Shown here in pieces: positions 48,602 through 57,451 of a DNA stretch of 64,000 nt (position 1 is the stretch's first letter; every line of letters begins with the position of its first letter). The notes beneath the pieces were generated by a model. It saw only the letters and a program-made list of their open reading frames with translations, was not told the origin of the DNA and made no database searches. Origin of the DNA: Ahrensia marina (GTDB lineage: Bacteria > Pseudomonadota > Alphaproteobacteria > Rhizobiales > Rhizobiaceae). Location: positions 1 through 64,000 of the forward strand of contig NZ_JXMU01000018.1 in the NCBI RefSeq assembly GCF_001293565.1, read 5' to 3'. A program made the translations under genes and the position numbers.

Positions 48602-49501
48602 ATGATGGACTATCGCCTACTCGAAGCTTTGTTAGCGGTCGAACGTGAGGGGAATTTTGAACGGGCAGCGCACGCAATAGGCGTAACGCCTTCGGCGATC
48701 TCTCAACGCATCAAGCTGCTTGAAGAGCGATATGGCGGTATCATGGTTTACAGAAACCCAACGAAAGTCTCCGAACTCGGGCAACGGTTTTGCCGTCATG
48801 CGGCATCGGTAAAATTGCTGGAGCAGAATTTCATTGGCCAAAACGACCGTAGCTATTTGGCTACTTCAGAAGATCCCATCACCGTCCACATAGCTGTCAA
48901 CGACGACAGCCTTTCCAGTTGGTTCGAGCAAGTGTTTATCCCACCCAACCGCGTTACGCCGAAATTCTATCTTGATGTCGAAATCACAGACCAGGATTTT
49001 GCCGAAGACACTATGCGCAGCGAGAAAGTGCTTGCGGCAATCTCATCTAGCTCAAACTCAATTCAAGGCTTCAAGTCTCACTACCTTGGAAAGCATATCT
49101 ATAAAGCCACAGCGAGCCCTGAATTTTGCGCGCAATACTTTGCTGACGGCGTGAACGTGGAAAGCATAAGCAAAGCGCCATCGCTGCGTTATTCCCCGCT
49201 TGATGATCTCCAACTTCAATGGATGCAAAGCGTATTTGGCCAGCACGCTGCTTTGAATTTTTACCGTCTCCCCTCCTCCTATGGCTTTGTCAAAGCCTGT
49301 CGCAATTCAGTGGCGTGGGGCATGAACCCTGCCTTGATGGTCGATAAATATATCGAACGCGGAGAGCTTGTTGAATTGATACCTGGGAAAGTGCTCGCCA
49401 AACCCCTTTATTGGCATGTGAGCCGCGTGGTGCTCGACACGATTTCATGCGTGACCAATCGTGTGCTGACCGCAGCGCGGCAGCATCTCGATCAATCATG
49501 A
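48602..49501 (+). CDS. argP: LysR-family regulator ArgP/LysG
   Basis: A 299-residue LysR-type regulator. The N-terminal helix-turn-helix is LLEALLAVEREGNFERAAHA then VTPSAISQRIKLLEERYGG, and the effector domain has the ArgP/IciA layout (SLRYSPLDDLQLQWMQSVFG). ArgP responds to Arg and Lys and activates the exporter ArgO/LysE. It is directly followed by that exporter, overlapping by ATGA, whereas lysG and lysE are usually divergent. Confidence 0.9.
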   Translation: MMDYRLLEALLAVEREGNFERAAHAIGVTPSAISQRIKLLEERYGGIMVYRNPTKVSELGQRFCRHAASVKLLEQNFIGQNDRSYLATSEDPITVHIAVNDDSLSSWFEQVFIPPNRVTPKFYLDVEITDQDFAEDTMRSEKVLAAISSSSNSIQGFKSHYLGKHIYKATASPEFCAQYFADGVNVESISKAPSLRYSPLDDLQLQWMQSVFGQHAALNFYRLPSSYGFVKACRNSVAWGMNPALMVDKYIERGELVELIPGKVLAKPLYWHVSRVVLDTISCVTNRVLTAARQHLDQS

Positions 49502-50109
49502 GTGCATTTGTTTCAGGTTTATTGCTCGGTGCGGGACTGATTATCGCCATCGGCGCCCAAAACGCTTTTGTCCTGCGCCAGGGCTTGCTGAAAACACATG
49601 TCTTTGCCTTATGCCTTCTGTGTGCAAGCTCAGATGCCTTGCTCATCACACTTGGTGTATTGGGATTCGGCACCCTCATTCAGCAATCGCAAACCGCCCT
49701 CATCATCGTGCAGTTTGCAGGCGCTGCCTTTCTTTTTTTCTATGGTCTGCAAGCGCTCATGCGCGCTCTCAAGCCGCAAGCCATCGAAGACATCGCAGGT
49801 ACGGGATCTAGCCTGAGATCAGTTTTGGTCACTGCTCTGGCGCTGACATTTCTTAACCCGCATGTCTATCTCGATACCGTGGTTTTGCTGGGTGGCATCT
49901 CAACGCAATATGCTGGGTTTGACCGCCTATGGTTTGGGGCTGGTGCAGTGCTGGCCTCCTTTTTGTGGTTCTTTGTTCTGGGATATGGCGCGCGCTTCCT
50001 CATACCGATCTTTCAAAAGCGCCGCTCATGGCAGATCCTCGATACGTTGATTGCCATCATCATGTGGGTGATCGCATATTCGCTGATTGCCGACTTCGTT
50101 TGGGGCTGA
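49498..50109 (+). CDS. argO: LysE/ArgO-family basic amino acid exporter
   Basis: A 203-residue exporter with six helices. The signature GAGLIIAIGAQNAFVLRQGL is at the N-terminus and LTFLNPHVYLDTVVLLGGI in the middle, both typical of LysE/ArgO. The start at 49498 overlaps the argP stop. It removes excess Arg or Lys or their toxic analogues such as canavanine. Confidence 0.92.
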   Translation: MSAFVSGLLLGAGLIIAIGAQNAFVLRQGLLKTHVFALCLLCASSDALLITLGVLGFGTLIQQSQTALIIVQFAGAAFLFFYGLQALMRALKPQAIEDIAGTGSSLRSVLVTALALTFLNPHVYLDTVVLLGGISTQYAGFDRLWFGAGAVLASFLWFFVLGYGARFLIPIFQKRRSWQILDTLIAIIMWVIAYSLIADFVWG

Positions 50110-50207
50110 AGCGCTGACTTTGCTAATGTAGCTTTAGCATTATTCAGTACATTGTCTGGCCATCGAAGCTAGTGTTCTTGCAGCAATTGCATGAGCCGGT
50201 CGTCACA

Positions 50208-50516
50208 ATGTTCCAAACCCTCACAGAAATGAAACTCAATGCCATCGGTGTTGTCGCGGTGGCTCTGATGTGTTCGTCTTTCACGCTGATCGGCAGCTAT
50301 TTGATTGAACAAATATTGCTGAGGCCTGTGCCTGAACTGACACCCATTCTAAGTGCCGTTCCGTCCGCAAGTGTTCTCGAGTGTACCGAAGGCGTCTACT
50401 CGCCGGTGCAACGCCGATGCGTTAGCCAAGATATCTTTGACGCGGAAATGAAACGTCTCTTCTCAGCCCTTGGTATCGATACAGCCGTCTACGACCAACA
50501 AACACAGAGTGAATGA
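50208..50516 (+). CDS. Small membrane-anchored protein, unrecognised
   Basis: About 102 residues with one hydrophobic segment (IGVVAVALMCSSFTLIGSYL) and a periplasmic part containing two cysteines (VLECTEGVYSPVQRRCVSQD). The start is uncertain: GTG 50172, ATG 50208 and ATG 50229 are all in frame and none has a good ribosome binding site. It precedes two other exported proteins and may form a unit with them. Confidence 0.5.
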   Translation: MFQTLTEMKLNAIGVVAVALMCSSFTLIGSYLIEQILLRPVPELTPILSAVPSASVLECTEGVYSPVQRRCVSQDIFDAEMKRLFSALGIDTAVYDQQTQSE

Positions 50517-50547
50517 TGAGTTTCACATTCTTGAGAAAGGAAATCCA

Positions 50548-51114
50548 ATGCGTCTGACTAAAGCCCTCAAAACATCCGTCGTCACTGTTGGAGTGCTCGG
50601 AACGGCAGCGGTCATGAGCGCACAAGATGCCCATGCCTATGACATGGATTGCAAAGTAATTCTGTGCATCGCTGGTGGCTTTCCCACAGGATGCGCCGAT
50701 GCCTATTCCTATATGATCAAACGCATCACGCGCTTTCCAAATCCCCTGCCCCCATTCGGATTTTGTGCGATGTCCGACGGTTCAGAATACAAAGCCCATA
50801 ATGTCGACTATCGCTATCTACGCGAGCGCGATGCTTATGATTGTCCAGAAGGCAAAATGCTCTTTTACCGCCGCGAAGAATCAGACAGCGGCAATGTCCG
50901 TGAGACAGCGTTTTGTTATACGCGTTCGGAGCGTAAACGTATTGGCTGGGGCGATGATGACCTATACCAGACGATTTATCACGGCCGATCTGCCGCTACG
51001 CCCGTCAATTTTGAACTGAAGATAACGATTGAACCTGGCACTGAGGTGGAGTTTAAATCACCGCTGTTTCGCATCAATTGGAATACAGGCTATCTGGCAC
51101 AGCGCCAATCCTGA
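50548..51114 (+). CDS. Cys-rich exported protein, TrbM-like
   Basis: A 188-residue protein with AAAGGA six bases upstream and a signal ending near DAHAYDM. The mature N-terminus MDCKVILCIAGGFPTGCADA resembles the TrbM/conjugal-transfer exported proteins, and four more cysteines follow (GFCAMS, YDCPEG, AFCYTR). Disulfide-bonded periplasmic location is likely. It overlaps the next gene by one base. Link to conjugation is by resemblance only. Confidence 0.7.
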   Translation: MRLTKALKTSVVTVGVLGTAAVMSAQDAHAYDMDCKVILCIAGGFPTGCADAYSYMIKRITRFPNPLPPFGFCAMSDGSEYKAHNVDYRYLRERDAYDCPEGKMLFYRREESDSGNVRETAFCYTRSERKRIGWGDDDLYQTIYHGRSAATPVNFELKITIEPGTEVEFKSPLFRINWNTGYLAQRQS

Positions 51115-51443
51115 TGCATCAATTTGTGATATTAATCACATTGATTGGCTTGCTAGGCCCTTCAATCGCTTCAGCGCAGGAAAGCACCGTGATCGGCCTT
51201 TATGATCTGGGTGCTTGTTATCAACCCGCCGAAACCTATCCCTTCAAACTTGATAATTCTGATCCGCTCTATGAGACAGCGCGAGCAGACCATCAGCGGT
51301 TTTTGGAAGAGATGGAAGGTTACGTGAATTGTCTCGATAAAGAACGCCTAGCAGCCCTCAATGCGTTTCGCGCGTCTTATGATCTCTTTGTTACGAACTT
51401 TGGCGCAGACGCAGTGTTTCGTTATGGACCAAGCGAGGATTAA
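51114..51443 (+). CDS. Small exported protein, unrecognised
   Basis: A 109-residue protein with a signal (FVILITLIGLLGPSIASAQ). The start at 51114 overlaps the upstream stop as TGATG; an earlier in-frame ATG lies inside the neighbouring gene. The mature part has GACYQPAETYPFKLDNSDPL and YVNCLDKERLAALNAF, with two Cys likely bridged. It is cotranscribed with the TrbM-like gene. Confidence 0.68.
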   Translation: MHQFVILITLIGLLGPSIASAQESTVIGLYDLGACYQPAETYPFKLDNSDPLYETARADHQRFLEEMEGYVNCLDKERLAALNAFRASYDLFVTNFGADAVFRYGPSED

Positions 51444-51528
51444 AGATGGATAGAATAGGGTATTGAAGCGCCCAAATGCGCCGAAACGCGACCATGTGTT
51501 CGGCTGTATTTTGCGGGCTTGTCGGTGA

Positions 51529-52203
51529 TTAGCTTGTTTCAAGTGGTTCAACCAGATGCGAACCGCTTGCCTTATTAGAATTAACAGCACGCGCTACGCG
51601 GTAGCTTACAAGTTCCGATCTGCGATTATTATCGAGCAGTGCTTTTGCGTCTTCAACCTTAGTCCCCGCATCAAGCCATTCTTCCCACACACCCTCTTTG
51701 GGAATGATAGGCATTCGATCATGAAGATGAGCGATCTGAGGAGCAGCAGCTGCCGTTAAGATCGTGCAGCTCGTCACATCCAGATTGTAATTATGCGCCC
51801 AAAGACCGGCAAAGAAAAAAGGCTCATTGTCCGGCAGATGAATATTGTACGGATCCTTGCCGCCATCCTCGGCTTTGGTCCATTCATAATAGCTGGAGGC
51901 AGGGATCAAACACCGTTTGGACTTAAACGCCTCGCGAAACGAGCTTTTGCTAACAGCTGTCTCAGACCGGGCATTGAACAAGGGATATTTCGGTAATTCC
52001 TTGGCCCAAAAAGGCACCAGCCACCATCGACCATCTTGGACCGACAGCCTGCCATCCTTGTCTCTTGTGACAAAGCCCACCTGCTGTGTCGGTGTCACAT
52101 TATAGCGAGGTGGATCATTGCGGCCCTTTGCCTCGGTCGGAATGAGATTGAGCGCATCGTAATACACAGCCCAGCTATGTTGAATGGTAAATCGTCCGCA
52201 CAT
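51529..52203 (-). CDS. SRAP-family abasic-site-binding protein (YedK/HMCES type)
   Basis: A 224-residue SRAP protein that crosslinks to abasic sites in single-stranded DNA through Cys2. The start at 52203 is required by the MCGRFTIQ N-terminus. The other active-site elements are YPLFNARSETA, CLIPASSYYEWTK and HLHDRMPIIP. The ribosome binding site is poor. Plasmid-borne copies may protect single-stranded transfer intermediates. It begins the backbone-like part of the window. Confidence 0.93.
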   Translation of the reverse strand: MCGRFTIQHSWAVYYDALNLIPTEAKGRNDPPRYNVTPTQQVGFVTRDKDGRLSVQDGRWWLVPFWAKELPKYPLFNARSETAVSKSSFREAFKSKRCLIPASSYYEWTKAEDGGKDPYNIHLPDNEPFFFAGLWAHNYNLDVTSCTILTAAAAPQIAHLHDRMPIIPKEGVWEEWLDAGTKVEDAKALLDNNRRSELVSYRVARAVNSNKASGSHLVEPLETS

Positions 52204-52555
52204 TAAGGAACCATAGCGCCACAGTAATTTTTGAGCAATTTCTAGTCGAGCGCTGCAGTTGTGGCCGTCAAAGCCTAAAAAAGAAAAGATGGATTTGACG
52301 CATCCGTGGGAAGCCACGGACCAGGCTCTTTTCGGCAGGTCAACCCTGCCTCACAAAGCCAGCCAGCGCTCCGCTCCAGCGGGTCTTTGCCCATAAAGGG
52401 AAACGATCCTTTGCGTGGGATCAAAATCAAACCTTCTTACAAATGCATTCGCTTCCATCGAACAAAGAGTGAGAGGAAAGAAAGCCCGCTGGTGCCGGGC
52501 TTGAAAGGAAAGAGAGAGTTTTTCCGGGCCCGCTTCCGCCAATAGGAGCAAGACC
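52204..52555. other. Structured leader between the SRAP and ParB-domain genes
   Basis: The 352-base gap contains stem-loops at 52334-52350 (GGCAGG-TCAAC-CCTGCC) and 52484-52500 (GCCCG-CTGGTGC-CGGGC), followed by a purine-rich stretch and AGGAG before the ParB-domain ATG. The leftward part is open in other frames but no gene is supported. It may hold the promoter and an attenuator for the downstream gene. Confidence 0.45.
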
Positions 52556-54676
52556 ATGGCCACTCAAAAAGCACCATCCAAAAAATCAGCAACTAAAAAG
52601 ATCGCCGCGAAAAATGCCGAAACCACCGATCATCATCAGGCACACGCCAACATCCGCCTCATCGCGTTAAACCAGTTGGAACTCTCCCCAAACAATGTGC
52701 GCAAAGTTGCACCCTTAGATGCCGATGACGCAGAACTTCTTGCCTCTATCAAAACCCTCGGGATCAAACAAAACCTCGTTGTCCACGAAGACACGAAAGG
52801 CAAATTCTTCGTGGTCGCCGGCGGGCGCCGCCTCAAAGCGCTGCAAACACTGGCCGAACAAGGTGATCTGAACAAAGACTATTCAGTCCCTTGTCTTGTC
52901 GAAGACAAGGAGACGGCAACCCTTTCCTCAACCACGGAAAACGCGCAGCGGGCGGCCATGCATCCAGCAGACGAATTTGCAGCCTTCGCAGCCATGATCG
53001 ATGAAGGTCGCACAGAAAGCGAAATCGCAACAACCTTTGGCGTGCCCGAAAGCAAAGTGCGCCGCCGCCTCAAACTTGCCCGCGTCGCACCGGAGATCTT
53101 TGAGGCCTATCGTCTGGGCGAGATCACTTTGGAATGCGTTATGGCCTTCACCCTCACCGATCACCATGATCGTCAAATGACAGTGTGGAATGCGATCAAA
53201 GAGCAGCACCATTATAATCAGCACATCATCAAGCGCATGCTGACAGAAACCTCCTATTCAGCCAGCTCCAAGCTGGGCCAGTTTGTGGGTGTCGAAGCTT
53301 ATGAAAAAGCCGGAGGCGCCATCATGCGTGATCTCTTTTCAGAGCGCGATACGACCTATTTTGAAAACCCTGAACTGGTCGAACGCTTGGCGCTCGCAAA
53401 ACTGACCGAGACCGCCAAGGCCTATGAAGCGGACTGGAAATGGATCGATACCCATCTGGACCTCGAACACGGCGCGCTCCGATCTTTTGGCAGCGTTGAA
53501 CCGCAAGAACTTAGCTACGATCATCCTTTGCTGATTGAACTGGAAACGGTCAATGCACGCGAAGAAGAACTGGCCAAAATTGGCGATGAGCGCGATCCGA
53601 CCGACGAAGAAGCCAAAGAATACGAGACGATCGAACAGCGCCTGCGGGATATCGACGATGAGATTGAATTGGCCAAACCCTTTAGCGATGAACATCGCGC
53701 CATCGCCGGCGTTGTGATCACCATTGGCTGGCATGGCGAAACGCAAATCACCCGCGGTCTTGTGCGGCCAGAAGACATGCCCGGGCGTGATGCAAATGAC
53801 GACACAGATGACATCAGTGCTGGGTTTAATGCGCCAATGTCTTCGACGCCTGCCCCGGTCTCTGATCCGGCAGCGGCAATGCGCAAAGCCGAAGGCATGC
53901 CAAACTCTTTGGCCGATGATCTGCGCACGGCGCGTCATCACATTCTGCGGGCGCATTTAGCAGCCGACTATGATGTGGCGTTCGATGCCATGCTCTATTC
54001 CATGGCGAAAAAAGCGCTCGCCAACTGCTATGTCGACGTTCTGCCCCTAGATGTCTCATTGACCAGCTATTATGCGCCGAATGCGGACAAGCTGTTAACC
54101 GGATCTGTTGCCGATCGCATGTTGATAGCCCTCAAAGAAGGTCTCAATCTCGATTGGGTTGACCTAGAACAGCCCTCTGACTTCAAAGCCATGTGTCTGC
54201 TATCCGTCGAAGACAAACAGAACCTCTTCGCATGGGCAGCAGCCACAGCCCTGAAAGGCCAGCTGTCTTCTGACAATCGGCCTTCTGCGGTAGTCGAAGA
54301 GCTTGGTTCCCGCATGGACGTGGATGTCGCCGCGTGCTGGCGACCTACCGTGGCCAATTATTGGGGATCGGTCACAAAGGCTCATATCGCTTTGATCGCC
54401 GGCGAGATCATCAGTGATGACTTTGCCGAAGAACGCAGCGCAGAAAAGAAGATCGATGCCGCGGCGGCCATGGAACCGGCCTTTGCTGAAAACGCACTTG
54501 AAGCCGCGGGACTTGAAAAGGCGGTTGCGCTCAAAACAGCGCGTTGGCTGCCCAAAGGCATGGAATTTGCCGAGGCCAATGTCGTCGATGAAATGATCGA
54601 TGACAAAACGCCGGCTGAAAATTCAGACCCTGAAGACGCGCTGCCCGCCTTCTTGGCAGCGGACACAGCAGCCTAG
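52556..54676 (+). CDS. Large ParB/RepB/Spo0J-domain plasmid protein
   Basis: A 706-residue protein. Residues about 30-125 are a ParB N-terminal domain (IALNQLELSPNNVRKVAPLD, GKFFVVAGGRRLKALQTL) and a KorB-like helix-turn-helix follows (ESEIATTFGVPESKVRRRLK). The remaining 450 residues have acidic and Ala-rich segments and no family I know. ParB domains bind CTP and partition DNA, but no parA is beside this gene, so a regulatory or nuclease-like role is also possible. Similar proteins are common on alphaproteobacterial plasmids. AGGAG precedes the start. Confidence 0.88.
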   Translation: MATQKAPSKKSATKKIAAKNAETTDHHQAHANIRLIALNQLELSPNNVRKVAPLDADDAELLASIKTLGIKQNLVVHEDTKGKFFVVAGGRRLKALQTLAEQGDLNKDYSVPCLVEDKETATLSSTTENAQRAAMHPADEFAAFAAMIDEGRTESEIATTFGVPESKVRRRLKLARVAPEIFEAYRLGEITLECVMAFTLTDHHDRQMTVWNAIKEQHHYNQHIIKRMLTETSYSASSKLGQFVGVEAYEKAGGAIMRDLFSERDTTYFENPELVERLALAKLTETAKAYEADWKWIDTHLDLEHGALRSFGSVEPQELSYDHPLLIELETVNAREEELAKIGDERDPTDEEAKEYETIEQRLRDIDDEIELAKPFSDEHRAIAGVVITIGWHGETQITRGLVRPEDMPGRDANDDTDDISAGFNAPMSSTPAPVSDPAAAMRKAEGMPNSLADDLRTARHHILRAHLAADYDVAFDAMLYSMAKKALANCYVDVLPLDVSLTSYYAPNADKLLTGSVADRMLIALKEGLNLDWVDLEQPSDFKAMCLLSVEDKQNLFAWAAATALKGQLSSDNRPSAVVEELGSRMDVDVAACWRPTVANYWGSVTKAHIALIAGEIISDDFAEERSAEKKIDAAAAMEPAFAENALEAAGLEKAVALKTARWLPKGMEFAEANVVDEMIDDKTPAENSDPEDALPAFLAADTAA

Positions 54677-54704
54677 GCACATTCTCTTCAAACGGACTTC
54701 AGTG

Positions 54705-54728
54705 GATCGCTCTCATCAGAGAGCGGTC
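54705..54728 (+). terminator. Stem-loop after the ParB-domain gene
   Basis: A ten-pair stem (with one G-U pair), GATCGCTCTC-ATCA-GAGAGCGGTC, 28 bases after the stop and followed by CTTTCT. It could end transcription partly or stabilise the message. The T run is short. Confidence 0.5.
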
Positions 54729-54790
54729 CTTTCTGCCTGGCGGGTTCGAAAGTTGGAACATCTTCCAACGGCCCGCTCAGGAGAAACAAT

Positions 54791-55084
54791 ATGGCCAAGC
54801 CAATTGATTATAAAATCACGCTCTATCCCGCGCATAAAGAAGGATCCTTCGTGGTCACCAAGTTCGAGATGTTTGGGAAGTCCTATCCCGAGAAAAGCAT
54901 CATCGCCGCCGGCATGGATGATCTTGTTGATCAGGTCACACACTTTGCCATGGAACATGGAGAGGGGTGTCGCGCCTCGGTGAAGTGCCTCGCGCGCAGA
55001 AAGCCGCCAGGCTTTAAGGCCACAACTGAACATCTCGTCTTCAATCTATCAGAAAAGCCGCTTGGCACAGCGTCAGCGGCCTGA
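54791..55084 (+). CDS. Small hypothetical plasmid protein, 97 aa
   Basis: A 97-residue soluble protein with AGGAG before the ATG. It has PIDYKITLYPAHKEGSFVVT and SIIAAGMDDLVDQVTHFAME, suggesting an alpha/beta fold. No signal, membrane part or known motif. It stands between two stem-loops, after the ParB-domain gene and before a strong terminator. Confidence 0.7.
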   Translation: MAKPIDYKITLYPAHKEGSFVVTKFEMFGKSYPEKSIIAAGMDDLVDQVTHFAMEHGEGCRASVKCLARRKPPGFKATTEHLVFNLSEKPLGTASAA

Positions 55085-55108
55085 GTTCAAACCACAACAA
55101 TACTGCCC

Positions 55109-55138
55109 GCCCGCCAGACACTCTGGCGGGCTTTTTTT
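55109..55138 (+). terminator. Rho-independent terminator
   Basis: A perfect nine-pair stem, GCCCGCCAG-ACACT-CTGGCGGGC, followed by seven Ts. It closes the unit 52556-55084. Confidence 0.92.
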
Positions 55139-55156
55139 GTTTTAAGGAGACCCACC

Positions 55157-55759
55157 ATGTCAGAACTTGTCCACGAAGAAACCAACGGCAAAGCCACCAT
55201 CAAAATCTACTATGACACCGATCCCGAAAACCCGCGCTCTTGGGACAATCTTGGGACGATGATCTGTGGCCATCCACGCTACAATCTGGGTGATGATCAC
55301 AGCTTTGACGGCGGACGCGCTTTTCTGCTGGATCTGCTCAAGCTGGATGAAGACGTGCCCTACGATGTGGATGCACTTTTCACGCGCGCGCAAAAGCAGG
55401 CAATCATTCTGCCCGTCTATCTTTATGATCATTCTGGTCTTGCCATGAACACGAGCGGGTTTTCTTGTCCGTGGGATTCAGGCCAAGTCGGTTTCATCTA
55501 TGTGACGCTCGAAGAGGTGCGCAATGAATACAAAGTGCAGCGCGTCACCCAAAAATTGCGCCAGTGCATATCAGAATTTCTTTCAAATGAGGTGAAAACC
55601 TACAGTGATTATCTGTCAGGCAACGTTTATGGTTATGTCATCGAGGAAGACGGAGTTGAGACAGAAAGCTGTTGGGGTTTTATCGGAGACTATGATGATC
55701 ATTGTCTAAAAGAGGCGCGTAATTGTGTGCCATTGTGTAAAGCGCATTCTGATCACTAG
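55157..55759 (+). CDS. Hypothetical plasmid protein, 200 aa
   Basis: A 200-residue acidic, soluble protein with AAGGAG before the start. Stretches such as KIYYDTDPENPRSWDNLGTM, ILPVYLYDHSGLAMNTSGFS and YSDYLSGNVYGYVIEEDGVE recall small unknown proteins of phages and plasmids; I know no function. Four Cys are near the C-terminus. It starts 19 bases after a strong terminator and overlaps hipA tail to tail by four bases. Confidence 0.75.
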   Translation: MSELVHEETNGKATIKIYYDTDPENPRSWDNLGTMICGHPRYNLGDDHSFDGGRAFLLDLLKLDEDVPYDVDALFTRAQKQAIILPVYLYDHSGLAMNTSGFSCPWDSGQVGFIYVTLEEVRNEYKVQRVTQKLRQCISEFLSNEVKTYSDYLSGNVYGYVIEEDGVETESCWGFIGDYDDHCLKEARNCVPLCKAHSDH

Positions 55760-56988
55760 GGCTGTGTGTCTTCGTGTTCCAGCGCCGGTCGCATAATTTT
55801 GATCTCTGAAGCAGGTGCGCCTCGTTTGAGTGCGAAATCCTGCCATTGTTGTACCACAGATCTGCATTCCTCAATAACGGTGTCAGCTGTCTTCATCGGT
55901 AAGAAAAATTCTGCAACGGAGCGCAGCAATCCAATAGAGGCTGTCGCCTCCTCAAAATCGATACGCGTCGACAGAATGCGAGGCTTATCTGGTGCTGGAT
56001 TAATGTCATAGACCGGACTTAATCGCCAACCTTTCTTGCCTGTCCATAAGAAACCGTGATTCCTGAAATGATCATCTGTATTTGAAATCAGGATGGAAAA
56101 CGCCATTCTTCGGAATAGTTCAACCCGGTCTTTTTCGGGCTGCGCACCCCGCGCATTGATGGCATCTACAATCTCCAGATAACTGCAATCATCATCGCCA
56201 TCATTGTGTTCTGTAACGGCCATCGCGGACATAAATGGAATACGATGATGATCATCGCCGCTCGTGATGCGGTCAAAACGTCGGGATAGATAGACGATGT
56301 TATCTCCCGCGTTCAGCAGGTCATAGTCACCGACCTCGATGCCAGCTGCTTTTGCCATATCCATAGCAATCGCTTCCCATCGCTCAACGGAATACTCATC
56401 TTGGTTCTTCGGGAATTTAGCAATTGAGAGATTGCCATGCTGATCGTAAACAGACGCTTTGGGCCGCGCGCCTCCCAAAGATGAACCCGGCGCGAAGATC
56501 ATCATAAGATCGTTGTCGGTTTCCTCACCACGCTCAATGCGCTGGGCAGCATTGAGAAGATCACCAAGTGCAACCGTTGAAGGCACACCTTTGTCCTGCG
56601 GCGACTGGAAAATACCTTTGACGCAAAACCGTATGCCACCCAGGCGCGTTTCGTCGGATACACCTAGTAAGTAGTCTGCCTCATGGAGCGTTCGAACGGC
56701 CCTACCCTCCCGTTCAGCTTCTCGTCTTTCACGACGCCTCATCAAATTGCGACCCCATGTATCTGGTGCACTATCACCCAATGTTCCAAACATTGGCTTG
56801 TTCTGGCCGGGATGAAGGTTACCGGCCTGCAAGGGCAGCGAAGGATCAAATTGAAAGGCTTCTGGCGATTTCATCCAATCGGGATCATGTTCATAAGTCA
56901 CACGCTTGTGACCTGAACCCGAATGACGTCGCAAAGTTCCCGCTTTCCGGTTAACGCCGTAAGCATCAATAAATACATCAATGCTCAT
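55756..56988 (-). CDS. hipA: HipA-type serine/threonine kinase toxin
   Basis: A 410-residue HipA-family kinase. Visible motifs are the N-subdomain region, the P-loop-like GSSLGGARPKASVYD, KFPKNQDEYSVERWEAIAM, the catalytic loop SILISNTDDHFRNHGFLW and the metal site WRLSPVYDINP. Toxins of this family phosphorylate aminoacyl-tRNA synthetases (GltX in Escherichia coli). It overlaps hipB by ATGA; the pair should stabilise the plasmid. Confidence 0.93.
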   Translation of the reverse strand: MSIDVFIDAYGVNRKAGTLRRHSGSGHKRVTYEHDPDWMKSPEAFQFDPSLPLQAGNLHPGQNKPMFGTLGDSAPDTWGRNLMRRRERREAEREGRAVRTLHEADYLLGVSDETRLGGIRFCVKGIFQSPQDKGVPSTVALGDLLNAAQRIERGEETDNDLMMIFAPGSSLGGARPKASVYDQHGNLSIAKFPKNQDEYSVERWEAIAMDMAKAAGIEVGDYDLLNAGDNIVYLSRRFDRITSGDDHHRIPFMSAMAVTEHNDGDDDCSYLEIVDAINARGAQPEKDRVELFRRMAFSILISNTDDHFRNHGFLWTGKKGWRLSPVYDINPAPDKPRILSTRIDFEEATASIGLLRSVAEFFLPMKTADTVIEECRSVVQQWQDFALKRGAPASEIKIMRPALEHEDTQP

Positions 56989-57287
56989 GTCAGATCCTTC
57001 GGTGCACGCTTACGCAATTGCTCTTCAGCAAGTTGATCACCGAGGCTGTCGGCAATGTTGCCCCAACCCTCCAACAAGCCGAGGGATTGCAACACCATGG
57101 CGTACGCACCCATGCTGACGGCCGGATCCCCCTTCTCAATTCGCCAGATGGTTCTAGTACTGACGGACGCTCGTTCTGCGACTAACTCTTGCGTTAATTC
57201 ACGGCGCAAACGAGCCTCTCGGATTCGTGATCCAAGGCTTCTCAATTCCCTTTTGGTACCGGGGCTAACTGAAACTTTCGTTTTCAT
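56985..57287 (-). CDS. hipB: HipB-type antitoxin
   Basis: A 100-residue XRE-family protein with helix-turn-helix LRRELTQELVAERASVSTRT and IWRIEKGDPAVSMGAYAMVL. The start at 57287 (MKTKVSVSPGT) is preferred over an ATG 33 bases upstream. It would neutralise HipA and repress the operon. It is divergent from the large helicase gene. Confidence 0.88.
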   Translation of the reverse strand: MKTKVSVSPGTKRELRSLGSRIREARLRRELTQELVAERASVSTRTIWRIEKGDPAVSMGAYAMVLQSLGLLEGWGNIADSLGDQLAEEQLRKRAPKDLT

Positions 57288-57369
57288 AACTCGATCTTTA
57301 TGGCAATTTACGTCGCGCAATATACCATAAAAATCTGATTATGCAAGATTTAGAGCCAAAGCCTTGAAG

Positions 57370-57434
57370 GGAGGGGGTGAACCCCTCCGGGCAAAAGAGA
57401 GAGTGCTCTCCCCCGATCGGGTTCCAAAGAACCC
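57370..57434 (+). promoter_or_regulatory. Leader with four consecutive stem-loops
   Basis: Stems in order: GGAGGGG/CCCCTCC (57370-57388), GAGAG/CTCTC (57397-57410), the palindrome CCCGATCGGG (57412-57421) and GGGTTC/GAACCC (57419-57434), the last two mutually exclusive. AAGGAG and the ATG of the 1454-residue gene follow at 57439-57454. It looks like a regulated 5' leader, but no known riboswitch is recognised. Confidence 0.6.
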
Positions 57435-57451
57435 AATCAAGGAGACCTTAC

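Noticed and set aside
53339-53956. Minus-strand 205-codon frame inside the ParB-domain gene
   Set aside because: It is a shadow frame; its product is low in recognisable structure and the opposite strand encodes a clear domain protein.
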